The notes under the pieces: model-generated
Seen by the model: the letters and a program-made list of their open reading frames with translations, nothing else
Databases searched by the model: none
Told to the model about the DNA's origin: nothing
NCBI GenBank assembly: GCA_023436885.1
Contig: JAEZHI010000008.1
Span: 1 to 60,185 of the forward strand
Length of the DNA: 60,185 nucleotides
DNA from: Pseudomonadota bacterium
GTDB taxonomy: Bacteria > Pseudomonadota > Alphaproteobacteria > Rhizobiales > Pleomorphomonadaceae
Direction of reading: 5' to 3'
Shown: positions 34,478 through 42,249 of the stretch, piece after piece
Position numbering within the stretch: position 1 is the stretch's first letter
Layout of the letters: every line of letters begins with the position of its first letter
Program-made: the position numbers and the translations under genes

Positions 34478-35188
34478 TTACCCCTTGGGCTTGTCGCTCG
34501 GAAACAGCAGGTGGGCGGCATCGATGGGGCGACCTGCCCCGGCCCCGCCGCTCTCCGGTCGGTCTTCAGCGATCGCGTTGCCGACGCGCGCCATGAACCG
34601 GATAACTTCCGGGTGGTTTCCGCCGCCACTTTCGGTGAGAAACGCCTTGAGGCCCGGCGTACCGAAGCGGGCGATCGCGCCCTGCGCCACGGCCACGGAA
34701 GCATCCCAGCGGGCGCCGCCGATCTCGCTGTCCTTCTTGGCCGAATTGACCCAGCCGGTCTGAATGTCGGCCCACTCGCGACTGCCGTTGGCCGCTTCCG
34801 CCTGGCGATGGGCGGCGAGCGCCCCGGCCAAAGCCTGCGCCTGGCCGCGCGTCAGGCCGATGTCCTTCAAGACAGGCGACATCGCCTCGGCCAGCTTCTG
34901 GTCGATCGCCATGCCCTCGGGCAGAGCGAAGTCATAGCGGCCGTCATCGGGGACTTCGTCGGCGGGGTCGGGCGTATCCGCCTCGTCCTTGGCTTCACCC
35001 TTCGCCTCGGTTTTGGCTTCAGGCGGATGGGTCGCGCCATCGCGCTCAGGTACCGCGCCGCCCTCCTGCGAACCGCCCTCGCTCGGGAACATCAGGCTCT
35101 CGGGCGCCGCGCCGGCATCACCGCCTTCGCCCATGCCGTCACCTTCGGGCGCGAACACCGCCGCCCCGATCGTCCATCGCTCAAGCAT
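34478..35188 (-). CDS. Capsid scaffolding protein
   Basis: A 236-residue acidic, Pro/Glu-rich protein directly before the major capsid gene. Residues 40-90 are low-complexity (EAKTEAKGEAKDEADTPDPA), and residues 95-225 are helical with GLTRGQAQALAGALAAHRQA and KKDSEIGGARWDASVAVAQG. Both the composition and the position fit phage scaffolds. ATG 35188 has GGGGA upstream and overlaps the Bbp19-like stop by 8 bp. Role assigned from order, composition and the helical core. Confidence 0.75.
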   Translation of the reverse strand: MLERWTIGAAVFAPEGDGMGEGGDAGAAPESLMFPSEGGSQEGGAVPERDGATHPPEAKTEAKGEAKDEADTPDPADEVPDDGRYDFALPEGMAIDQKLAEAMSPVLKDIGLTRGQAQALAGALAAHRQAEAANGSREWADIQTGWVNSAKKDSEIGGARWDASVAVAQGAIARFGTPGLKAFLTESGGGNHPEVIRFMARVGNAIAEDRPESGGAGAGRPIDAAHLLFPSDKPKG

Positions 35189-35552
35189 ATTGGTCGTCCC
35201 CATCTTCGGTTGGTTTGCCGCCAGCCATCCGGGCGGCCCGTTCCAATTCCTTCGCCTCGCCGCGTTCGAGCAGCAGGCGCGGGTAGAGCCTGGCATCCAC
35301 CCGGTCGAGCTTCTGAAGGATTTCCAGGCCGATCGACTGCCGCCCCAGGCGATAGCGTTCCGCCGCCTCGCTGCCGGCATCGAAGGCATTGGCGTAGAGC
35401 CCCGCCCGGCCGAGCAGCCAGAACACAACCCGCTTGCCCTCGCCGCTCTCCATCAGCAGGCGAAAAGCCTCGATCAGATCGGCCTCCTCCTGCGCCGCGC
35501 GCTTCACCGCCTCGGCCTCCCGCGCCTCACGCGCTTCGAACTCATCGAGCAT
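35181..35552 (-). CDS. Bbp19-family phage protein
   Basis: A 123-residue protein. The central part EEADLIEAFRLLMESGEGKR, VVFWLLGRAGLYANAFDAGS and RYRLGRQSIGLEILQKLDRV matches the Bbp19 family of BPP-1-like phages: a highly helical protein encoded between portal and scaffold genes. Its function in the virion is not settled. It starts at ATG 35552 with AGGTGA upstream. REP sequences and tandem repeats now separate it from the portal gene. Confidence 0.8.
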   Translation of the reverse strand: MLDEFEAREAREAEAVKRAAQEEADLIEAFRLLMESGEGKRVVFWLLGRAGLYANAFDAGSEAAERYRLGRQSIGLEILQKLDRVDARLYPRLLLERGEAKELERAARMAGGKPTEDGDDQYA

Positions 35553-35649
35553 CGATCACCTATGTATTTGATCTTGTGCATTTTCTTCGCGCAGCCCGAT
35601 GTCGGAGCTGCTCAAAAACCGCCCTATATCGGCCTATCGCCCCGTCCTG

Positions 35650-35891
35650 CCCGAGGTCCTCGCTTTCGCAAGGATGACAGGAGAATGATATTTAGGAACA
35701 AGCGGATAGGTGGCGCCCATCCCTATCAAGCTGTCGGTTAGGTGGGCGCCCGCAACTATCAGCCGTCGGATAGAAGGGCGCCCGCAACGATCAATCTGTC
35801 AGTAGATCGGTGCCCGTCACTATCAGGCCGTCGCATAGAGAGGCGCCCGCAACTATCAATCTGTCATCCTTGCGAAAGCGAGGACCTCAGG
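35650..35891. repeat. REP doublet enclosing a tandem array
   Basis: REP units at 35650-35680 and 35861-35891 in inverted orientation, inside the phage operon between the Bbp19-like and portal genes. The spacer is filled by the tandem array at 35708-35867. The 423-bp gap holds no gene. Confidence 0.85.
35708..35867 (+). repeat. Five tandem ~32-bp repeats
   Basis: Units at 35708-35739, 35740-35771, 35772-35803, 35804-35836 and 35837-35867, with the pattern AGnnGGGCGCCCGCAACTAT then CAnnCtGTCnnT. The last unit runs into the REP unit at 35861. Related single copies of this text form the spacer of REP doublets elsewhere (for example 2108-2157), so the array arose by amplifying a REP spacer. Confidence 0.75.
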
Positions 35892-35975
35892 ACGAGATGG
35901 CACTGCGGCTCCTATCAATCTCCAATTCCGCCATCCAACTAACCTTTCACGGGGTGCCCTATATCAACCCCTCCA

Positions 35976-37670
35976 CTACGCCCCACCGATCCCCAGCTGC
36001 TGGAGAAGCCCCTGCGCCGCCGCCGGATCGATGCCCGCGTCCTTCCCCGCCTTCACCGCATTCGCCCCAGCCGAGATCGCCGGCGCCACGGTCTTTGCCA
36101 TCTGCGCCATCTGCGCCGCCTGCTGCTGTTGCGCCCGTGCCTGCCGCGCTTCCTGCACCTTGTCGTCGGGCACCACGATGGCGGCCGGCGCGCCGATCAT
36201 GTCGGCGTAGACGTCGATCGACTGGTCGGCGTCGAGCTTGTCGAGCACCTCCGGCTTCATCGCCGCCCACTGGCCGGCAAACGACACCAGCCGCTCCACC
36301 GCGCCGGTGGCCACCGCCTTCTGCGCCTGGGCCAGCGTCGAGATGTATTCCACCGCGAGGCGCTGGTTCTGGATCTCGCGCGGCGGCGGCGGGAACAGGT
36401 TGCGCTTCAACCCGATCTCGAACGCCCGGTCGACGCAAGGCTCCAGCTGGTTGTTGTAGATGTTCTCCAGCACCGGCCCGAGCGCCAAGAGCTTCTCTTC
36501 CTTGCGCTCGGCGATCTCGAACTGGTTGCGCGGCTGCACGCCTTCCATGTTGCTGAGCATCAGGAACAGGTCGGCATAAAAGCCCGAGTTGATGCGTTGC
36601 CGCGTCTCGTTGATGTCCTGCAGCAGCGGCCCGATCTGCGGGCTCGCTTCCATCACCGGCCGCAATCCCTTCCCCGTGGGATCATCCACGAAGGTGATGG
36701 CGCCCGGCAGCAGCGACATCGGGTTGCCGTTCAACGAGGTCGGCCCCTGCAGCGGCGGCCGCGCCAGCTTGGCGATCACCTCCAGCTTGTCGCGCACCAT
36801 GGCCTGCAGCGATTTGACATCGCCGATCGAGTCCATGCCGGGCGACTGGGCATAGCTGTCGTCGCCGCAGATCAGCCACGGCGGGCAGATGATCGGGTTG
36901 CTGTCGAAGCCGCTTTCCTCAAGCAACCCATCGCCGGAATTGCCATTGGCCTCCCAGTAGTTGGAGAGGAACGGCTTGTTGCGCTTGTCGATCTTCTGCG
37001 GGTCGCGACTGAAGCGCGGCTCGATGGCGTGCCAGATGTCGAAGGTCTGGTCGTAACGGCCCGCGTCATAGGCCGAGCGGACCGACGACGAGATGGTCTC
37101 CAGCCCGAACCGCCGCACGATCTTCTCCACCGACCACCGGAGCATGCGATAGAGCGTCGTCGCCCGCCCCTCGGCATCGCGGGCGATCCAGAAGCGCCCG
37201 TGCAGCAGCTGGATCATGTGCAGCGGATCGTCGCCGCCCTCGATCAGGATGCCGCAGGACTGGCCGAACAGGCCGATGTCGCCATAGCCCTCGTGGAACG
37301 CCGGGTAGACGTTGGAGCGCTGGAACATCCGCCGCTCGATGGCCTCCACCTCGTCCACCCACAGCTTCACCGGGCCCCACTCGCGGAGCTCCGGATCGGT
37401 GGTGGCAAAACGGAACCACGGCCGGGCCGGCGACGTCAGCCCCGAGTGCATGCCCGAGGCCAGCGTCCGCCAGGCGAAGGTGCCCGAGGGGTCGAGAATG
37501 CGCTTGCGCGATATCGCCCGCTCGTCGGCCGCCTCAAGGCGCAGCCGGTGCGGCGCCACGAAATCGGCAAGGCCCGTCCATGTGGATTCCCACGGCTGGC
37601 GAACCCGCTTCAGCTCCTCGGCCCGGCGGCGGTGATACTGGACCTGCGTTTCACTCTCGCGCTTTTCCAT
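35976..37670 (-). CDS. Phage portal protein (head-tail connector type)
   Basis: A 564-residue portal of the podovirus head-tail connector family. This ring sits at one vertex of the head, and DNA is packaged through it. Family landmarks are YHRRRAEELKRVRQPWESTW, LDPSGTFAWRTLASGMHSGL, SPARPWFRFATTDPELREWG and the helical C-terminus that ends GIDPAAAQGLLQQLGIGGA. ATG 37670 overlaps the previous stop by one base (TGATG). The frame is intact throughout. Confidence 0.92.
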   Translation of the reverse strand: MEKRESETQVQYHRRRAEELKRVRQPWESTWTGLADFVAPHRLRLEAADERAISRKRILDPSGTFAWRTLASGMHSGLTSPARPWFRFATTDPELREWGPVKLWVDEVEAIERRMFQRSNVYPAFHEGYGDIGLFGQSCGILIEGGDDPLHMIQLLHGRFWIARDAEGRATTLYRMLRWSVEKIVRRFGLETISSSVRSAYDAGRYDQTFDIWHAIEPRFSRDPQKIDKRNKPFLSNYWEANGNSGDGLLEESGFDSNPIICPPWLICGDDSYAQSPGMDSIGDVKSLQAMVRDKLEVIAKLARPPLQGPTSLNGNPMSLLPGAITFVDDPTGKGLRPVMEASPQIGPLLQDINETRQRINSGFYADLFLMLSNMEGVQPRNQFEIAERKEEKLLALGPVLENIYNNQLEPCVDRAFEIGLKRNLFPPPPREIQNQRLAVEYISTLAQAQKAVATGAVERLVSFAGQWAAMKPEVLDKLDADQSIDVYADMIGAPAAIVVPDDKVQEARQARAQQQQAAQMAQMAKTVAPAISAGANAVKAGKDAGIDPAAAQGLLQQLGIGGA

Positions 37671-37879
37671 CACACCCCCAGAACGGTTGCTTTTTGGGTG
37701 GTCGCGTTCTGCAACACCCCATTGGCACTGGTGAGGATGGTTGAAGCGCCGGCCCTCAGTTTGTCGGTCGCCCGCCGCGCCGCCGAAGTCTGCACGGCGC
37801 CGTTATCCGGCTCCTGAGCCTGAGCGGATGTCTTGTATTCTTCCACCTTGGGTGTGGATCTCGAAAGGCACATGATCAT
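37670..37879 (-). CDS. Small phage protein between terminase and portal
   Basis: A 69-residue protein (CLSRSTPKVEEYKTSAQAQE and then ADKLRAGAS-like helices ending KATVLGV). Small proteins with a Cys-Leu start and P-K motif are found at this place in BPP-1-like phages; the function is unknown. Its start overlaps a terL-like stop codon (CTATGATCATG), the sign of the ancestral terL to next-gene junction. The functional terL now lies 1.7 kb away because two cassettes have been inserted. Confidence 0.7.
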   Translation of the reverse strand: MIMCLSRSTPKVEEYKTSAQAQEPDNGAVQTSAARRATDKLRAGASTILTSANGVLQNATTQKATVLGV

Positions 37880-37906
37880 AGCCCCGCATGTGGGTCGTAC
37901 CCCCAA
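37876..37906 (-). repeat. terL 3'-end copy C (ancestral junction)
   Basis: On the minus strand this reads GGYDPHAGL and stop. The same last residues end the functional terL at 39636. It directly overlaps the next phage gene, so it appears to be the original end of terL, left behind when cargo was inserted. Confidence 0.75.
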
Positions 37907-38064
37907 GGGAATAAGGCGGGGGAGGTTTCCGGGGTGCGGTTGGTGGGGATAGGCTCTTCAATACGCGTCCGTGGCGTGTAGATTCACCAAGAACACAATC
38001 TCAGGGAGCGTTTCCTTGTGGCATCGGATAATTTCTGGACGCAACAAATCGGAGGGGACGCAGC

Positions 38065-38856
38065 ATGTTGACCAGGTCGGTTCGCATCATCAGCGAAAAC
38101 TTGCGGTTTTATTTCTTCCTGGCTCTGGTCGTGATTGTCCTGGAAACGCTGCGCAGCCTCGGGACATTCGGACACTCCGTCAACGCCGGAGTGATCTTTG
38201 TCTACTCCTACCTGTGCGCCAACATACCCCTCGTGATCCTTCACGGCACTTCGCTCACCAGCGCAGCGAGTTTGAGAGGAGACGGCAGACTGAAGGCCGG
38301 CCTCAAGGTTGCGATGATTGCCGCCATCATCGCCGGGTTGACGACCGCCCTGCTCCTCAAAATGGTGATCATCAAGGCCAACAGTGGCGTGAGGACCAAC
38401 CCCGATTACGTCGCGTTCTTTGGAGTTCTGGTGCTGGCTATTCCGGCCGTCGTTACACTGCTGGGCAGTTGGGTGCCGGCCGGCATCATGCAGAAGGCCC
38501 CCGGCTTCATCGCGGCCATCGGCCGGGGGCTGATGTCCATTCAAACCGTCTACTGGCGGCTCGTCGTGTCGCTGGCAGCCTATATTCTGGTGGCGATTAT
38601 CCTCGGCACGGCATACGGCCTCATAACCGGGAAAGTGCCCTTCCTGACAACGGGGAACGGCGGCATCGATCTGCCTGGCATCGGCTACTGGTACATCGTC
38701 ACCCTGTTCGGCATGTTCCTGCTGACCTACGCCAACGTCGTGATCTGCATGGATTACATGCGCATCGAAAAGATCGACCCTGAGGGCGGCGCCCCACGCA
38801 CCAGCGCCGGCCCGATCACAGTCCCGCGTGTGGGTCGTACCTCTCGCCATCGGTAA
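38065..38856 (+). CDS. Membrane protein carried as phage cargo
   Basis: A 263-residue polytopic membrane protein, encoded against the direction of the phage operon. About six helices are predicted: FYFFLALVVIVLETL, NAGVIFVYSYLCANIPLVIL, LKVAMIAAIIAGLTTALLLK, VAFFGVLVLAIPAVVTLLGS, LVVSLAAYILVAIILGTAYG and YWYIVTLFGMFLLTYANVVI. The sequence matches no family I know. The last 14 codons are the antisense strand of a terL 3'-end copy, so the original C-terminus has been replaced or extended. AAATCGGAGGGG precedes ATG 38065. As a moron it may serve the host, for example superinfection exclusion; this is inference. Confidence 0.7.
   Translation: MLTRSVRIISENLRFYFFLALVVIVLETLRSLGTFGHSVNAGVIFVYSYLCANIPLVILHGTSLTSAASLRGDGRLKAGLKVAMIAAIIAGLTTALLLKMVIIKANSGVRTNPDYVAFFGVLVLAIPAVVTLLGSWVPAGIMQKAPGFIAAIGRGLMSIQTVYWRLVVSLAAYILVAIILGTAYGLITGKVPFLTTGNGGIDLPGIGYWYIVTLFGMFLLTYANVVICMDYMRIEKIDPEGGAPRTSAGPITVPRVGRTSRHR
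38816..38846 (-). repeat. terL 3'-end copy B
   Basis: Reads ERYDPHAGL and stop on the minus strand, matching 23 of 31 bases of the functional terL end, mostly with transitions. It lies inside the 3' end of the membrane-protein gene and separates the two cargo cassettes. Confidence 0.75.
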
Positions 38857-38868
38857 GGCGCTTGAGAT

Positions 38869-38890
38869 CCCCGCCCTATCGTTGGCGGGG
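38869..38890 (+). terminator. Hairpin after the membrane-protein cassette
   Basis: CCCCGCC (38869-38875) and GGCGGGG (38884-38890) with an 8-nt loop, 13 bp after the stop codon. Downstream bases CTTGGCTCTT are only moderately T-rich. Confidence 0.55.
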
Positions 38891-38948
38891 CTTGGCTCTT
38901 AAAACGGCAGGCTTTAAACGGCTTGAATTTTCGTGTACGAATATTCAC

Positions 38949-39203
38949 ATGATCATCGCGTGGGATGAACCGAAGCGGCAATCGAACATCGCCAAGCATG
39001 GCCTGGACTTCGCCGACCTCAATGAAGACTTCTTCCTTGCCGCGAAGATCATCGATGCCAAGGATCACAGGCTGATGGCCATCGGCGAGTTCAATGGCGA
39101 GCTGATCATTGCCGTGGTCTTCGCGCCTCTCGGCACCGAAGCCATCTCGGTTATCTCGATGCGTCCGGCCAGCAGCAGGGAAAGGAGCAAGATCCATGAC
39201 TGA
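38949..39203 (+). CDS. brnT: BrnT-family toxin
   Basis: An 84-residue type II toxin with a RelE-like ribonuclease fold. The BrnT core is IIAWDEPKRQSNIAKHGLDF, then DRL/KDHRLMAIGEFNGELIIA-type strands, then ISMRPASSRERSKIHD, where RPAS is the family signature. ATG 38949 matches the usual short BrnT N-terminus; an upstream in-frame start would add 29 unlike residues. It overlaps BrnA by 8 bp. The operon stands on the opposite strand to the phage genes, between two terL 3'-end copies, so it is cargo that could stabilise the prophage. Confidence 0.88.
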   Translation: MIIAWDEPKRQSNIAKHGLDFADLNEDFFLAAKIIDAKDHRLMAIGEFNGELIIAVVFAPLGTEAISVISMRPASSRERSKIHD

Positions 39204-39630
39204 GAAGAAATGGCCGAGCTTCGTCACCAAGGATCTCGGCGACAGCCCCGAGGACGACGCGGAGATGACGCGTCGCTGGCAGGTCTACGATCGCGAGATG
39301 AAAGCGCTGATCGCGGCTGGCGGCGTCCATCAGGACGACGACGGTTGGTGGGTGCACACGGCGACCGGCGAGCTGATCGGCCCTGATCCCGAAATCGAGC
39401 GTCCCCTGACGTCCGAGGAACTGGCCAAAGCCGTTCCGCTGGCTGTGGCACTGCCCGATCTGGCCGAGGCCATCAAGCGCAGCCGCGGACGCCCGAAAAC
39501 CGACAACGCCAAGGAAGCCGTCACCCTGCGCCTATCGCCTGAAACGGTTGCCCACTTCAAGGCGATTGGCGGAGCCGACTGGCGAGCACGCATGAGTGAA
39601 GCCTTGGAAAAGACAAGCCGCGCGTCCTGA
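39196..39630 (+). CDS. brnA: BrnA-family antitoxin
   Basis: A 144-residue antitoxin of BrnT. The C-terminus is the ribbon-helix-helix DNA-binding domain (KEAVTLRLSPETVAHFKAIG, ADWRARMSEALEKTSRAS). The N-terminal part (EKKWPSFVTKDLGDSPEDDA) would cap the toxin. It is longer than typical BrnA proteins (80-100 residues) because of an acidic stretch around VHQDDDGWWVHTATGELIGP. The start lies 8 bp inside brnT. It ends 5 bp before the stop codon of the convergent terL. Confidence 0.85.
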   Translation: MTEKKWPSFVTKDLGDSPEDDAEMTRRWQVYDREMKALIAAGGVHQDDDGWWVHTATGELIGPDPEIERPLTSEELAKAVPLAVALPDLAEAIKRSRGRPKTDNAKEAVTLRLSPETVAHFKAIGGADWRARMSEALEKTSRAS

Positions 39631-39635
39631 GCCTC

Positions 39636-39666
39636 TCACAACCCCGCATGCGGATCATACCGCTCC
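39636..39666 (-). repeat. terL 3'-end copy A (functional end)
   Basis: The functional terminase ends EERYDPHAGL. These bases recur at 38816-38846 and 37876-37906. Confidence 0.8.
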
Positions 39667-41132
39667 TCCGCCGCCCTTCTCCCACCACCGCCCTGCCCCG
39701 CCCCGCGCTTCACCACCGGCTCGGCAAAGGTCAGCGCCAGCGCGTCGGCCCGGTTCGGCGAGGGAATCCCCCGCGCCTTCATGTCGGCCTTGCTTTCCAG
39801 CTGGATCTTGCCGTCGAGGCGGGGCACGGTTTCCGGGCCGATCAGGTCGTCGTAGAGGCCTTGGTCCTGCGGGTCGATGGCGCCGCCGTCCTTCAGCCAG
39901 CGCTTCAGGGTGCCCCACATCTCGGCCCGTTTGTTGAGATAGCCGGGGTCGATGGGCTTGCCGGCGAACCAGACGAGCCGCCAGTTGCGCCCCATGGTCC
40001 GCCCGGCGGAAACGATGCCCGTGCCATAGCCGGCGTCGACGAACACCGCGTCCGCGCCCTCCTCGTCCTCAAAGCGGGCGATCAGGTTGGCCACTTCCAC
40101 GTCGTTGTCGTTCCTCGGCAGGCTCGCGAGGTTTTTCACCATCAGCCCCTGGCGCAGCACGATCTCCACCTTGTCGGCGCCGGTCCAGGCCGGGTCGACG
40201 CCGATGATCTTGGGCGCAAAGCCATATTGCTCGGGCCGGAGATGCCGCGCTCGCGCCGCCTCCACATCCGCCTCGCCGATAAACTGCATCGGCGATTGGC
40301 TGGGGAACTGGCCGCGCACACGGTATTTCGCGACATCGCTATCCTCGCCGCCGGCATCGTCGACGATCGATTGCAGGTAAGCCTTGTTGGTGCCCTCGAC
40401 GCTGCGGCTGTCGATGTGGCGGGTGATCCAGCGGTGGCGATAGCGGCGGAAGCATTCGCGGAAGCGGCCGCCGTTGCGCGTCGGGTTGCCGAACGCCACC
40501 CAGACGATCACCGTCCCCTCGTCGGTCAGCGCGCCCTCGGCCACTTCCCACACCTTGTCGGCGATGGCGCTGGCTTCGTCGAACAGCAACAGGATGATGC
40601 GGCCCTGGTTGTGCAGGCCGGCGAAGGCCTCGGTGTTCTCGGCCGACCAGGTGACGAAATCGAGCCGCCAGCTGTCTGCCCGCTTGGGATCGCGGCTGCG
40701 GATCGATTGCGCCTGCGCGTCGAACCAGTGCGCGGTGACGGCGCGGCGGAACCACAGCCCCACCTCCGGCGCCGTCTTGGTCTGCATCTGCGAGCGGGTG
40801 TTGGCGGTGACCACGATCTTGCAATCGGCCCAGCAGGACATCGCCCAGTTGGAAAGCATCCCCATCTCGGCCGACTTGCCGATACCATGGCCCGAGGCGA
40901 CGGCGATGCGCAGCGGCGTGAAGCGCTTGTCGGGATCGGCGAGATGATCGCGGATCTCCCGGTTGATCTCCCGCTGCCATTGGCGCGGGCCGGAGTGGGC
41001 GGCCAGATCCCCCTCGCCCCAATCATAAGCGGCCACCGACCACCTGTCAGGATCATACCGGCACTCGGCCGCAAGGCGGATAAGGTCCTCGTTGGGATCG
41101 GGAGGGGTGACCAATGCAGCTCGCTCCACCAT
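39636..41132 (-). CDS. terL: Terminase large subunit
   Basis: A 498-residue packaging motor. The ATPase part has Walker A VASGHGIGKSAEMGMLSNWA near residue 75 and Walker B RIILLLFDEASAI near 170. The RNase H-like nuclease part has IGVDPAW and DAVFVDAGYGTG. It pumps DNA through the portal and cuts it. ATG 41132 is used; an ATG at 41159 would add nine residues but lies inside a REP unit, so it is probably created by that insertion. No strong ribosome-binding site is seen for either, which raises the question whether the gene is still translated well. Confidence 0.93.
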   Translation of the reverse strand: MVERAALVTPPDPNEDLIRLAAECRYDPDRWSVAAYDWGEGDLAAHSGPRQWQREINREIRDHLADPDKRFTPLRIAVASGHGIGKSAEMGMLSNWAMSCWADCKIVVTANTRSQMQTKTAPEVGLWFRRAVTAHWFDAQAQSIRSRDPKRADSWRLDFVTWSAENTEAFAGLHNQGRIILLLFDEASAIADKVWEVAEGALTDEGTVIVWVAFGNPTRNGGRFRECFRRYRHRWITRHIDSRSVEGTNKAYLQSIVDDAGGEDSDVAKYRVRGQFPSQSPMQFIGEADVEAARARHLRPEQYGFAPKIIGVDPAWTGADKVEIVLRQGLMVKNLASLPRNDNDVEVANLIARFEDEEGADAVFVDAGYGTGIVSAGRTMGRNWRLVWFAGKPIDPGYLNKRAEMWGTLKRWLKDGGAIDPQDQGLYDDLIGPETVPRLDGKIQLESKADMKARGIPSPNRADALALTFAEPVVKRGAGQGGGGRRAAEERYDPHAGL

Positions 41133-41152
41133 AAATACTTGATTTTGATGAA

Positions 41153-41819
41153 CTGTCATCCCTGCGAAGGCAGGGACCTCGGGCAGAAAGGGGCGATCGG
41201 CCGATATCAGGCTTCATGAACCAAGGGAGCATGATACTGCCCCCCTCGCTCTACCTTCCTGAGGTCCTCGCGTTCGCAAGGATGACAGCTTGATAGTGAT
41301 GGGAGATAGCTGGGGTCTGCGGAGTGGCAGTTCGATGCGTAACCAGCAAAAGGCAGTGCTGGATGACAGTTTTGATATGCAAAACAGGCGGATAGCTCGG
41401 CGCCCCATACTATCAGGCTGTCATCCTTGCGAAAGCGAGGACCTCGGGCAGAATGGAACTCTCGGCCGATATCATGCTTCATGAACCGAGGGCGCATGAT
41501 ACCACCCCCTCGCTCTACCTTCCTGAGATCCTCGCTTTCGCAAGGATGACAGCTTGATAGAAAGGGGGGATAGCTGGAGCGCGGGGAGTGGCAGTTCGAT
41601 GCGGAAACATCGAAAGGCAATGCTGGATGACAGCTCAATCGGGAGAGGCGATCACCTAACCGCTTGCCACCCCTAAATATAACGCTGTCATCCTTGCGAA
41701 CGCGAGGATCTCGGGCAGAACAAAACTCCCGGCCGATATCACGCTCCATGAACCAACGCAGCTTGATATCCACCCCTCGCTCTACCTTCCTGAGGTCCTC
41801 GCTTTCGCAAGGATGACAG
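41153..41819. repeat. Six REP units between terS and terL
   Basis: Units at 41153-41183, 41258-41288, 41418-41448, 41522-41552, 41685-41715 and 41789-41819, alternating in orientation (three doublets). The flanks are also repeated: for example, GGCCGATATCA followed by GCTTCATGAACC recurs at about 41205 and 41465. The 736-bp gap holds no gene. In an active phage terS and terL are adjacent, so REP spread into the operon shows that the module has been resident for long. Confidence 0.88.
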
Positions 41820-41868
41820 CTTGATAGTGAGGGGAAATGGCTGGATACCCCCACGAGTTCATTCCCCC

Positions 41869-42246
41869 TCATTTCCCGTCCTCCGCCAGCCTTTTCCGCG
41901 CCCGCATCAGCCGCTCGCCCAGCCCCTCCAGCCCCTTCACCCGCACGGTCTCCTCGAACGCCTTCACCCCGATGTGCTTGCCGATCAGCTCCAGCCGCTT
42001 CAGCCGGTCGCTCAGGCGGATCTTCTTGACGAACCCCACCTGCTCCCGGGCATTGCCGCGCCCTTCGAACCGCTCCTCGATCTCCACGCCCTGCACCAGA
42101 CCCTGCCGCCACACCTCCGGCCACTCGGCCACCGGCTTCAGCTTCCCCTCGCCATCGTAGAGGTCGGCGATGTCGGCGTTCGCCTCGTCGAGCAGCCGGC
42201 CGAGCAGCCAGCCGGCATCCACCTTGTCGGGTCCCTTGCGCGGCAC
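41869..42246 (-). CDS. terS: Terminase small subunit, N-terminally short
   Basis: A 125-residue protein matching the C-terminal two-thirds of Terminase_2 small subunits, which select viral DNA for packaging: ADIADLYDGEGKLKPVAEWP, EVWRQGLVQGVEIEERFEGR, then VKKIRLSDRLKRLELIGKHI. Full-length members (about 170-190 residues) begin with a helix-turn-helix that binds the pac site. Here the protein starts MPRKGPDKVDAGW, just after that region, and the missing part is not found upstream. DNA recognition may therefore be lost or supplied by another protein such as the upstream winged-helix protein, which ends 3 bp away. Confidence 0.8.
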   Translation of the reverse strand: MPRKGPDKVDAGWLLGRLLDEANADIADLYDGEGKLKPVAEWPEVWRQGLVQGVEIEERFEGRGNAREQVGFVKKIRLSDRLKRLELIGKHIGVKAFEETVRVKGLEGLGERLMRARKRLAEDGK

Positions 42247-42249
42247 GGA

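Noticed and set aside
35708..35867. A possible CRISPR array
   Set aside because: Repeats are contiguous with no unique spacers between them, they differ from each other, and no cas gene is present.
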